From positions 1 through 64,000 of the forward strand of contig JBGOZF010000013.1 in assembly GCA_041480065.1 (NCBI GenBank): 64,000 nt of DNA. Reading direction: 5' to 3'. The notes below the pieces were generated by a model, which worked only from the letters and a program-made list of their open reading frames with translations, searched no databases and was not told the origin of the DNA. The DNA is from Fen-999 sp041480065. Its GTDB lineage: Bacteria > Pseudomonadota > Gammaproteobacteria > Burkholderiales > Rhodocyclaceae. Every line of letters starts with the position of its first letter. Within the stretch, counting starts at the first letter, position 1. The translations under genes were made by a program, and so were the position numbers. This document shows positions 53,729 through 61,354 of the stretch, piece by piece.

Positions 53729-56299
53729 GTGGAAGTTTCCCGCATCCGAGCCTTGCGCGGCCCCAATCTCTGGAGCCGGCACACCGCCATCGAGGCGATC
53801 GTTTCCTGCACCGACCAGGAACGCGCGATCAGCCGAATCCCAGGCTTCGAGGAGCGACTGCGCGCGCGTTTCCCCGAGATCGGTTTCCTGGCGCCAACCA
53901 GCCACGTCGAAGACATCTCCATGGCCCATGCCATGGAATTCGCGACACTCGGGCTCCAGGCTCAGGCCGGCTGTCCGGTGACATTCAGCCGGACGACGGC
54001 GACCCTCGAGCCGGGCATCTATCAGGTTGTCGTCGAGTACAGTGAGGAACCGGTCGGCCGCCTGGCGTTCGAACTCGCCGAAGCCTTGTGCCTGGCCGCG
54101 GCAAAAGACAAGCCCTTCGATCTGGCGGCGGCTCTGACACGTTTGCGGGAACTGGATGAAGACGTGCGCCTGGGCCCCAGCACGGGCTCGATCGTCCAGG
54201 CGGCCGCCGCGCGCGGCGTGCCGTATCGGCGCCTGACCGAAGGCAGCCTGGTGCAGTTCGGCTGGGGCAGCCGCCAACGCCGGATTCGGGCTGCGGAAAC
54301 CGATCGCAGCAGCGCGATCGCGGAGTCGATCGCCCAGGACAAGGAACTCACCAAGCGCCTGCTGCGTGCCGCAGGCGTGCCGGTTCCCTTGGGACGCCCC
54401 GTGGACGACACGGTAGACGCATGCGTGGCAGCGGCCGAAATCGGCGGCCCGGTGGTAGTCAAACCCAGGGACGGCAACCAGGGCAAGGGCGTCGCCGTCA
54501 ACATCCAGACTCGGGAGCAGATCGTTACCGCTTATGCGGCGGCCGCGGAAATCAGTTCCGACATCATCGTCGAAAGCTATCTCTCCGGCCATGACTTTCG
54601 CATGCTGGTGGTCGGCAACCGTCTGGTGGCAGCCGCGCGCCGCGATCCGCCGCAGGTGTTCGGCGACGGTGTGCACACGGTTCGCCAACTGGTCGACCAA
54701 GTCAACAGCGATCCGCGCCGTGGCGATGGCCACGCAACCTCTTTGACCAAGATCCGTTTCGACGATATCGCGCTGGCCAGGCTCGCCGAGCAAGGCTACA
54801 CGGCCGAGTCGATCGCGACCAAGGGCGCCCGCGTCGTCTTGCGCAACAATGCCAACCTATCGACCGGCGGCACGGCGACCGATGTCACCGACGACGTCCA
54901 TCCGGACATGGCCGCTTGTGCCATCGCCGCCGCCCAGATGGTCGGCCTCGACGTCTGCGGCATCGACGTCGTCTGCGACAGCGTGCTCAAACCGCTCGAA
55001 GCGCAGGGCGGCGGCATCGTCGAGGTGAACGCCGCGCCGGGCTTGCGCATGCATCTCCACCCCTCCTACGGCAAGGGACGCGCGGTGGGCGAGGCGATCG
55101 CCGCCATGATGTTCCCCGAAGGCGATGACGCGCGTATTCCGATCGTCGCGGTCGCCGGTACCAACGGCAAGACCACCACCGTGCGCCTGACCGCCCATCT
55201 GCTGACTTGCAGCGGACTGCGCGTCGGCATGACCAACACCGACGGCGTTTACATCGAGGGGCAGCGCATCGACACCGGCGATTGCAGCGGCCCCAAGAGC
55301 GCGCGCAACGTACTGCTGCACCCCGATGTCGATGCCGCGGTATTCGAGACCGCGCGCGGCGGCGTCCTGCGCGAAGGCCTGGCTTTCGACCGCTGCAAGG
55401 TCGCCATTGTCACCAACATCGGCATGGGCGACCACCTGGGCCTCAGCTACATCAGCACGGTCGAAGACCTGGCGGTCGTCAAGCGCGTCATCGTCGAGAA
55501 CGTCGCCGCCGACGGCGTGGCGGTCCTCAATGCTACCGACCCGATCGTCGTGCGCATGGCCGAGGCCTGCCCCGGCTCGGTTACATTCTTCGCCATGGAT
55601 GGCCGTCATCCGGTGATGGCCACTCACCGCGCGCGCGGCAATCGTGCGGTCTTCGTCGACGACGGCGCGATAGTCGCCGCCCAGGGCGGCTTCGAGCAGC
55701 GGATTCCGCTGGCCGACATCCCCCTTACCGGCGGCGGCGCTATCGGTTTCCAGATTGAAAACGCGATGGCGGCAACGGCCGCGGCCTGGGCACTTGGACT
55801 GGACTGGGCGGCGATACGCCGCGGGCTGGCGACCTTCGTCAACGACGCCCAGACTGCGCCTGGACGTTTCAATGTCTTCAGCTACCGTGGCGCGACCCTG
55901 ATCGCGGACTATGGTCATAACCCGGATGCCATCCAGGCACTGGTACGTGCCATCGACAACATGCCGGCGAAAAGACGCCTGGTCGTCATCAGCGGCGCCG
56001 GCGACCGCCGCGACGAAGATATTCGGCAGCAGACGGAAATTCTCGGCGATGCCTTCGACGAGGCCATCCTGTACCAGGACCAATGCCAGCGCGGTCGGGC
56101 CGATGGCGAGGTAATCGCGCTGCTGCGCGACGGTTTGGCGCAAGCCGCCCGGACGACGGCGGTTCAGGAGATTCGCGGTGAATTTCTGGCCATCGATACG
56201 GCTCTGGCCCGGCTGCAAGCGGGAGATCTCTGCCTCATCCTGATCGACCAGGTCGAAGAGGCGCTTGCCTACATCGCTCGCCAAGTCGCCACGGGCTAA
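53729..56299 (+). CDS. cphA: Cyanophycin synthetase CphA
   Basis: This 856-residue enzyme adds Asp then Arg to the growing multi-L-arginyl-poly-L-aspartate granule polymer using ATP. Its order is N domain (1-160), ATP-grasp (about 200-460, VVVKPRDGNQGKG) and Mur ligase (465-856) with P-loop GTNGKTTT at 477-484 and C-terminal GRFN and DYGHNPDA. The start is GTG 53729 with AGGAAGAG upstream, 16 bases after CphA'. A bidirectional terminator lies downstream. Confidence 0.94.
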   Translation: MEVSRIRALRGPNLWSRHTAIEAIVSCTDQERAISRIPGFEERLRARFPEIGFLAPTSHVEDISMAHAMEFATLGLQAQAGCPVTFSRTTATLEPGIYQVVVEYSEEPVGRLAFELAEALCLAAAKDKPFDLAAALTRLRELDEDVRLGPSTGSIVQAAAARGVPYRRLTEGSLVQFGWGSRQRRIRAAETDRSSAIAESIAQDKELTKRLLRAAGVPVPLGRPVDDTVDACVAAAEIGGPVVVKPRDGNQGKGVAVNIQTREQIVTAYAAAAEISSDIIVESYLSGHDFRMLVVGNRLVAAARRDPPQVFGDGVHTVRQLVDQVNSDPRRGDGHATSLTKIRFDDIALARLAEQGYTAESIATKGARVVLRNNANLSTGGTATDVTDDVHPDMAACAIAAAQMVGLDVCGIDVVCDSVLKPLEAQGGGIVEVNAAPGLRMHLHPSYGKGRAVGEAIAAMMFPEGDDARIPIVAVAGTNGKTTTVRLTAHLLTCSGLRVGMTNTDGVYIEGQRIDTGDCSGPKSARNVLLHPDVDAAVFETARGGVLREGLAFDRCKVAIVTNIGMGDHLGLSYISTVEDLAVVKRVIVENVAADGVAVLNATDPIVVRMAEACPGSVTFFAMDGRHPVMATHRARGNRAVFVDDGAIVAAQGGFEQRIPLADIPLTGGGAIGFQIENAMAATAAAWALGLDWAAIRRGLATFVNDAQTAPGRFNVFSYRGATLIADYGHNPDAIQALVRAIDNMPAKRRLVVISGAGDRRDEDIRQQTEILGDAFDEAILYQDQCQRGRADGEVIALLRDGLAQAARTTAVQEIRGEFLAIDTALARLQAGDLCLILIDQVEEALAYIARQVATG

Positions 56300-56328
56300 G
56301 CGACTGATTTCTTGAGCGCGAAAAAGAG

Positions 56329-56350
56329 AAGGGCAGGTCTCCCTGCCCTT
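56329..56350. terminator. Bidirectional terminator between cphA and the Ala/Pro-rich gene
   Basis: An 8-bp stem, AAGGGCAG (56329-56336) pairing with 56343-56350, has a 6-base loop between two convergent genes. On the minus strand it is followed by a T-rich tract (CTCTTTTT), the stronger side. On the plus strand only a short T run follows. Confidence 0.75.
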
Positions 56351-56371
56351 TGTCTACCGATTGCCGACTAA

Positions 56372-56629
56372 TTACTTGGCTTCGGCGGGCGCAGCAGCCT
56401 TCTTGGCCTTCTTGGCCTTCTTGCCATGCTTCTTGGCAGCCGGGGCCTTTTCGGCGGGCGCGGCGGCCGGGGCGGGAGCAGCAGCCGGGGCGGGAGCAGC
56501 AGCCGGGGCGGGCGCGGCGGCCGGAGCAGCAGCGGGCTTGGCGGCGGCATCAGCCTTCGGGGCGTCGGCAGCAACGGCGATGGACGCGGCGAACAGGCCA
56601 GCGGTCAGGGCGGCGATCAGTTTGCTCAT
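56372..56629 (-). CDS. Small exported Ala/Pro/Lys-rich protein
   Basis: The 85-residue protein has a signal peptide (MSKLIAALTAGLFAASIAVA) and then a low-complexity Ala-Pro tract ending in a Lys-rich stretch (KKHGKKAKKAKKAA). AAGGA precedes ATG 56629 at normal spacing. The low-complexity part is encoded by 18-bp tandem repeats. The function is unknown; related Ala/Pro/Lys-rich exported proteins occur in many proteobacteria. Confidence 0.7.
   Translation of the reverse strand: MSKLIAALTAGLFAASIAVAADAPKADAAAKPAAAPAAAPAPAAAPAPAAAPAPAAAPAEKAPAAKKHGKKAKKAKKAAAPAEAK
56463..56534. repeat. 18-bp tandem repeats in the Ala/Pro-rich gene
   Basis: Four consecutive 18-base units (56463, 56481, 56499, 56517), the first three nearly identical and the fourth diverged, encode PAAAPA-type hexapeptides. 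Length changes by whole units would stay in frame. Confidence 0.75.
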
Positions 56630-56698
56630 TGCAATTCCTTTCACATTAACCTAGGTGGTTTGGGTTCTTGACACAGTCGGTGATTACCGTGCGTCAGG

Positions 56699-57283
56699 TC
56701 AATTAACGCGGCCGCTGCGTCCAGGTTGACAGGTGCCCGGCCGATCCGGAACTTCCCGCCATTGGCCCGGTGACAGTCCTGCCAGCGTCCATGGACCGAC
56801 GGCCCAGCGGATCAGTCGCAGTGTCGGATGGCCGACTTTGGCCGTCATGCGCCGAACCTGCCGGTTCTTGCCCTCGGACAGGACGATCTCCAGCCAGCAG
56901 GTGGGAATCTCCTTGCGGAACCGGATCGGTGGCTCCCTGGGCCATAGGTCGGCCGGCTCCGGAATCTGGCGCGCCAGGCAGGGCTGGGTGACGAAGTCGC
57001 CGAGATCGATGCCGCGGCGCAACATCTCCAGCGCCGCCTCATCGGGAATCCGTTCCACCTGAGCCCAATAGGTCTTGGCCTGCTTGTGCTTCGGATCGCT
57101 GATCCGGGCCTGCAGGCGGCCGTCGTCGGTCAGCACCACCAAGCCTTCGCTGTCGGCATCGAGGCGGCCGGCAGCGTAGACCCCAGGGATCTCAACATAG
57201 TCCTTGAGTGTCTGGCGCCCCGCCACCGGCGAGAACTGAGTCATCACTCCGTATGGCTTGTTGAGAAGGATGATCCTCGACAT
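56699..57283 (-). CDS. 23S rRNA pseudouridine synthase (RluE-like)
   Basis: This 194-residue RsuA/RluE-family enzyme has the catalytic motif GRLDADSEGLVVLTDDG with Asp at about 41. Other features are LLNKPYGVMTQFS at the start and EGKNRQVRRMTAKVGHPTLR near the end. There is no N-terminal S4 domain, which points to RluE (E. coli target U2457). ATG 57283 overlaps the aceK stop by one base (TAATG). Confidence 0.88.
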   Translation of the reverse strand: MSRIILLNKPYGVMTQFSPVAGRQTLKDYVEIPGVYAAGRLDADSEGLVVLTDDGRLQARISDPKHKQAKTYWAQVERIPDEAALEMLRRGIDLGDFVTQPCLARQIPEPADLWPREPPIRFRKEIPTCWLEIVLSEGKNRQVRRMTAKVGHPTLRLIRWAVGPWTLAGLSPGQWREVPDRPGTCQPGRSGRVN

Positions 57284-59055
57284 TAGCATCCGCCACCGAA
57301 TGCATTGCAAAACCGAAAGGACTCGGGATAGGGGAAGAAGTCCTGCAACTCGCCGCGCCTAATCGTTTCCTGGGCTCGTTTCCAGAAGTCCGGCTCGAGA
57401 AGATCGGCGTGATATTTCATGAAGGCCTGGCGGATGCGCGGCGACGTCAGCAGGAAGTTGGCGAATTCCTCCGGAAACACATCGTTCCGGGCCACCGAAT
57501 ACCAAGGCTCAGCGGCGAGTTCCATTTCCGGACTCGGAGCGGCCGGAATGCGCCGGAAGTTGCAGTCGGTCATATAGTCGATCTCATCGTAGTCATAGAA
57601 CACGACGCGACCGAAGCGGGCGACGCCGAAGTTCTTCCATAACATGTCGCCGGGAAAGATGTTGGCGATCGCCAACTCACGGATGGCATTGCCGTACTCG
57701 AGCACAGCCTGGTCGATCAGGTCGCCGCGCCCCGCGCGCTCGGCGCGGTCGAGATACAGGTTCAGCGGTTCCATGCGCCGTTCAATATACAAGTGCTTGA
57801 TCACCAGATCGTCGCCGTCCGCCTCGAGTTGCGACGGCACCTGACGATAGAGCTCCTCGATCACGTCGGGCGAAAATCTCGCCTTCGGCAGTGCTGCGTA
57901 GGAGAACTCCAGTGTGTCGGCCATGCGCCCGACCCGGTCCACCTGCTTGACGAGCAGGTACTTGCGCATGACCGCGGCCTTGTCCATATCCTTGCCGTGG
58001 CCGAACACGTCCTTGATCACCTTGAACACGTAGGGGTAGGACGGCAGCGTGAACACCATCATCACCAGCCCGGCGATGCCCGGCGCGATGACGAACTGGT
58101 CCTGCGAATGGTGCAGGTGGTGGAACAGGTCGCGAAAGAACATGGTCTTGCCCTGCTTGCCGAGGCCGAGCATCGTATAGAGTTCCGAGCGCGGCTTGCC
58201 GGGCATGAGCGAGCAGAGGAACTGCACGTAGGCCGACGGCACCTGCATATCGACCATGAAGTAAGCACGCGAGAGCGAGAACAGCGCGGCGATGCGCCAC
58301 GGGTCGAGCAGTATCGTGTCCAGGCAGAGCCGGCCATTGGGAGTATGCAGCACCGGCACCGCGAACGGAAACTCGTCGGTGCCGTTGATGACCTTGCCGA
58401 TGACGTAGGCGCCCTTGTTTCGGTAGAAGGCCGAATCGAGCACCTGGATCTGGAGGTTCGGTTTCGCCTGCGGCCAGTCGCCGAGATGACGGGCCACCGT
58501 CCGCAGGACGTACTCCACGTCGCGGTCGAGATCCTCGAATGGCCTCGACCAGGCGAAATCAACGAATAGTTGTCGCACCACGACCGCATACCCGGGGCCG
58601 GCAGGGTAATAGCAGCGATAAGTCGGCGGCTCAGACTCAATGAACTCGGTGGACACCGCCGGTCTGAAGAAGATGAACTCGTTATGGAAATAGGTGCGAT
58701 GCTGAACGCGGCAAAAGACCGAATTGAAGAAAGTCTCCGCCAGTTCCGGCTGCTTGTGGTTGGTGAGGAGGCCGATGTAGTAGAGCTTGGCACGCTGCCA
58801 GACCACATCGTCGATACTGCCGACGGCAAAGTCGCGGTTCAGGCGTTCGAGCGTCTCCATGACTCTGGTGTCGTAGAAGGCAATCCTTTCCCTGACCGCC
58901 TGCTGGACGCCGTGCCAGTCCGCAGCTTCGAAGCGCTGTTTCGCCGCGGCAGAACTGGCGCGGAAGACGCTGTAATGCCGGTTGAAACCCGCGACCATTT
59001 CCGCGGCAATGCGTTGCGCGGAAGCTTCCTGCTCTTCGATGTGCGTTGCCTCCAT
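57283..59055 (-). CDS. aceK: Isocitrate dehydrogenase kinase/phosphatase
   Basis: The 590-residue bifunctional AceK phosphorylates and dephosphorylates isocitrate dehydrogenase, directing carbon to the glyoxylate bypass. Signature segments include VFKVIKDVFGHGKDMDKAAV (ATP loop) and NIFPGDMLWKNFGVARFGRV with YDYDEIDYMTDCNF in the kinase core. It diverges from icd, its substrate gene, across about 110 bp, an efficient regulatory pairing. Confidence 0.96.
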   Translation of the reverse strand: MEATHIEEQEASAQRIAAEMVAGFNRHYSVFRASSAAAKQRFEAADWHGVQQAVRERIAFYDTRVMETLERLNRDFAVGSIDDVVWQRAKLYYIGLLTNHKQPELAETFFNSVFCRVQHRTYFHNEFIFFRPAVSTEFIESEPPTYRCYYPAGPGYAVVVRQLFVDFAWSRPFEDLDRDVEYVLRTVARHLGDWPQAKPNLQIQVLDSAFYRNKGAYVIGKVINGTDEFPFAVPVLHTPNGRLCLDTILLDPWRIAALFSLSRAYFMVDMQVPSAYVQFLCSLMPGKPRSELYTMLGLGKQGKTMFFRDLFHHLHHSQDQFVIAPGIAGLVMMVFTLPSYPYVFKVIKDVFGHGKDMDKAAVMRKYLLVKQVDRVGRMADTLEFSYAALPKARFSPDVIEELYRQVPSQLEADGDDLVIKHLYIERRMEPLNLYLDRAERAGRGDLIDQAVLEYGNAIRELAIANIFPGDMLWKNFGVARFGRVVFYDYDEIDYMTDCNFRRIPAAPSPEMELAAEPWYSVARNDVFPEEFANFLLTSPRIRQAFMKYHADLLEPDFWKRAQETIRRGELQDFFPYPESFRFCNAFGGGC

Positions 59056-59168
59056 TTTGTGGCCAGACCGGCAAATCGGGCCGGTTCCGAATCTCTCATA
59101 AACAGTCTTTCTGGGATAATAAGTCGCCTGAAGTCAGGTTGCAGCACCTCATACAGAACGGAGCCAGC

Positions 59169-60410
59169 ATGAGCAACTCGTTCGTTACGATTCCCGCCGG
59201 ACAGAAGATCGTTCCCGGCCAACCTACCCCCGACAATCCGATCATCCCCTACATCGAGGGCGACGGCATCGGCGTCGATATCACGCCGGTCATGAAAGCC
59301 GTGGTCGACGCGGCGGTCGCCAAGGCCTACGGCGGCAAGCGCAAGATCTCCTGGATGGAAGTCTACGCCGGTGAGAAATCGACGCGCCTTTACGGTTCCG
59401 ACGTCTGGCTGCCGACCGAAACTTTGGCGCTGCTGAAAGAGTATTCGGTTTCGATCAAGGGACCGATGACCACGCCGGTAGGTGGCGGCATCCGCTCGCT
59501 GAACGTGGCCCTGCGCCAGGAACTCGATCTCTACCAGTGCATACGGCCGGTACGCTATTTCAAGGGTGTTCCCTCGCCCCTGAAAGACCCCTCGAAGACC
59601 GACATGGTCATCTATCGGGAGAATACCGAGGACATCTACGCCGGCATCGAATGGCAGGCCGAATCCGAACCGGCGAAGAAGCTGATCAAGTTCCTTCAGG
59701 AGGAGATGGGTGTCAGGAAGATCCGCTTCCCGAACACCTCCGGCATCGGCATCAAGCCCGTCTCGCGCGAGGGTACCGAACGCCTGATGCGCGCGGCGAT
59801 CAAGTACGCGATCGCCAACGACCGCAAGTCGGTGACGATCGTGCACAAGGGCAACATCATGAAGTACACCGAAGGCGGCTTCCGCGACTGGGCTTACGCC
59901 CTGGCGCAGCGTGAATTCGGCGCCCAGCCGATCGACGGCGGGCCGTGGTGCTCGTTCAAGAACCCCGACACAGGCCGCGACATCGTCGTCAAGGACGTCA
60001 TCGCGGACGCCTTCCTGCAGCAGATCCTGTTGCGGCCGGCGGAATACGACGTCATCGCCACCCTCAATCTCAACGGCGATTACATCTCCGACGCGCTGGC
60101 GGCGCAGGTAGGCGGCATAGGCATCGCCCCCGGCGCCAACATCTCGGATCAATACGCCTGTTTCGAGGCCACCCACGGCACGGCGCCCAAGTATGCGGGC
60201 AAGGACTATGTCAACCCGGGCTCGCTGATCCTGTCGGCCGAGATGATGCTGCGTCACCTGGGCTGGAAGGAAGCCGCCGACCTGATCATCAAGGCGATGG
60301 AAGCGGCGATCAGCGACAAGGTCGTCACCTACGATTTCGCCCGGCTGATGGAAGGCGCGACCGAGGTGAAATGCTCCGCCTTCGGTCAGGCGATGATCGA
60401 CCGGATGTAG
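59169..60410 (+). CDS. icd: NADP-dependent isocitrate dehydrogenase
   Basis: This 413-residue homodimeric Icd of the E. coli type is a TCA-cycle enzyme. The regulatory serine is S110 in GGGIRSLNVALRQ, equivalent to E. coli S113 phosphorylated by AceK. Other features are YRENTEDIYAGIEW, KGNIMKYTEGGFRDWAY and the NADP-binding ATHGTAPKYAGKDYVNPGS. ATG 59169 has GGAG five bases upstream; a longer in-frame extension overlaps aceK. A hairpin follows the stop. Confidence 0.97.
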   Translation: MSNSFVTIPAGQKIVPGQPTPDNPIIPYIEGDGIGVDITPVMKAVVDAAVAKAYGGKRKISWMEVYAGEKSTRLYGSDVWLPTETLALLKEYSVSIKGPMTTPVGGGIRSLNVALRQELDLYQCIRPVRYFKGVPSPLKDPSKTDMVIYRENTEDIYAGIEWQAESEPAKKLIKFLQEEMGVRKIRFPNTSGIGIKPVSREGTERLMRAAIKYAIANDRKSVTIVHKGNIMKYTEGGFRDWAYALAQREFGAQPIDGGPWCSFKNPDTGRDIVVKDVIADAFLQQILLRPAEYDVIATLNLNGDYISDALAAQVGGIGIAPGANISDQYACFEATHGTAPKYAGKDYVNPGSLILSAEMMLRHLGWKEAADLIIKAMEAAISDKVVTYDFARLMEGATEVKCSAFGQAMIDRM

Positions 60411-60438
60411 GACACCCGGCTGGATTGCGAAGAGAAAA

Positions 60439-60469
60439 AAGGCCTGCCAGGCGCCGCCTGGCAGGCCTT
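60439..60469. terminator. Bidirectional terminator between icd and the cold-shock gene
   Basis: A perfect 14-bp stem (60439-60452 with 60456-60469) and 3-base loop lies between convergent genes. On the minus strand it is followed by TTTTTT-containing sequence, so it is a strong terminator for csp. It also ends icd transcripts, with a weaker T-tract. Confidence 0.85.
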
Positions 60470-60488
60470 CTGCATCCAAACAGGCCGG

Positions 60489-60692
60489 TTAGGCCTTTTG
60501 AATGTTGGACGCCTGCTTGCCTTTGGGGCCTTGCACGACGTCGAAGGAAACCTTCTCGCCCTCTTTCAGGGTCTTGAAACCAGCCATGTTGATCGCCGAA
60601 AAATGGGCAAACAGATCTTCGCTGCCGTCATCCGGCGTGATAAACCCGTAACCCTTGGAGTCGTTGAACCACTTGACGGTACCAGTTGCCAT
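60489..60692 (-). CDS. Cold-shock domain protein (CspA family)
   Basis: This 67-residue single cold-shock domain has RNP1 KGYGFITP and RNP2 DLFAHFSAI, ending VVQGPKGKQASNIQKA. It is an RNA chaperone that keeps transcripts unstructured. ATG 60692 gives the family length; upstream codons belong to a long 5' leader, common for csp mRNAs. Confidence 0.95.
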   Translation of the reverse strand: MATGTVKWFNDSKGYGFITPDDGSEDLFAHFSAINMAGFKTLKEGEKVSFDVVQGPKGKQASNIQKA

Positions 60693-61035
60693 AAAGCCTC
60701 TTCCACATGAACGGAAAATACCCCGGCACGACAAGCGCGCCGGAACATGTTTGTGTTGCAAGTTCTCAACAGTTGGGGGAAGCCGGGCGGTGACTCAGAG
60801 AACTGAAGAACTGCGGGGCAACTCCTGGAACGGCGACTGCAGTTAAGCTTGAACCAAACACGGTTCGCTTTTTAGCTCAATTTGCAGGACAACGTCAAGT
60901 GGATTCGTTGCTGCGCAACAACATTAGCCACCCGACTGTTTCATCCGGCGAGACAAGGAATGAGCCACGAATGCTCCGTTATTCCCCTCTTGGAACCAGT
61001 GTTGAACCTTCGGCGATTCGCATTAGAATCAGTTT
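60693..61035. promoter_or_regulatory. Divergent control region between csp and clpS
   Basis: A 343-bp gene-free stretch. The minus strand carries the csp promoter and a probable long 5' leader. The plus strand carries the clpS promoter at its right end. No other gene was recognised. Confidence 0.55.
61002..61029 (+). promoter_or_regulatory. Sigma-70-like promoter of clpS, possibly giving a leaderless mRNA
   Basis: TTGAAC (61002-61007) and TAGAAT (61024-61029) are separated by 16 bases and match -35 and -10 boxes at 4/6 and 5/6. The usual start site, about 7 bases on, coincides with the clpS ATG at 61036. No Shine-Dalgarno sequence precedes that ATG, which fits a leaderless transcript. Confidence 0.5.
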
Positions 61036-61353
61036 ATGGCTACACAGAAGCCTTTGCGGGAAGGCAACGCTATACTTGAACCAAAGCGCGCCCGGACCAA
61101 GGCGCCACCGCTTTACCGGGTAGTGTTGTTGAACGACGATTTCACGCCGATGGATTTTGTAGTCGTAGTGTTGCAGAATTTCTTTTCGATGAACCGGGAG
61201 CAGGCGACGGTTGTCATGCTGAAGGTGCATCGTGAGGGCAAGGGTATCTGTGGCGTCTATCCGCGGGACGTGGCCGCCACCAAGGTGGAACAGGTCACAG
61301 CTTTCGCGCGCCAGCACCAGCACCCGCTGGCGTGCGTGATGGAGGAGAACTAG
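61036..61353 (+). CDS. clpS: ATP-dependent Clp protease adaptor ClpS
   Basis: This 105-residue adaptor delivers N-end-rule substrates to ClpAP. It shows VVLLNDDFTPMDFVVVVLQ, the residue-binding region, and HREGKGICGVYPRDVAATKV. A flexible N-tail precedes the core, as required for function. clpA follows after 1 base. Confidence 0.95.
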   Translation: MATQKPLREGNAILEPKRARTKAPPLYRVVLLNDDFTPMDFVVVVLQNFFSMNREQATVVMLKVHREGKGICGVYPRDVAATKVEQVTAFARQHQHPLACVMEEN

Positions 61354-61354
61354 C

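Noticed and set aside
51466..53934. Minus-strand open frame of 822 codons opposite CphA'
   Set aside because: It is complementary to a clear synthetase gene and shows no recognisable protein family.
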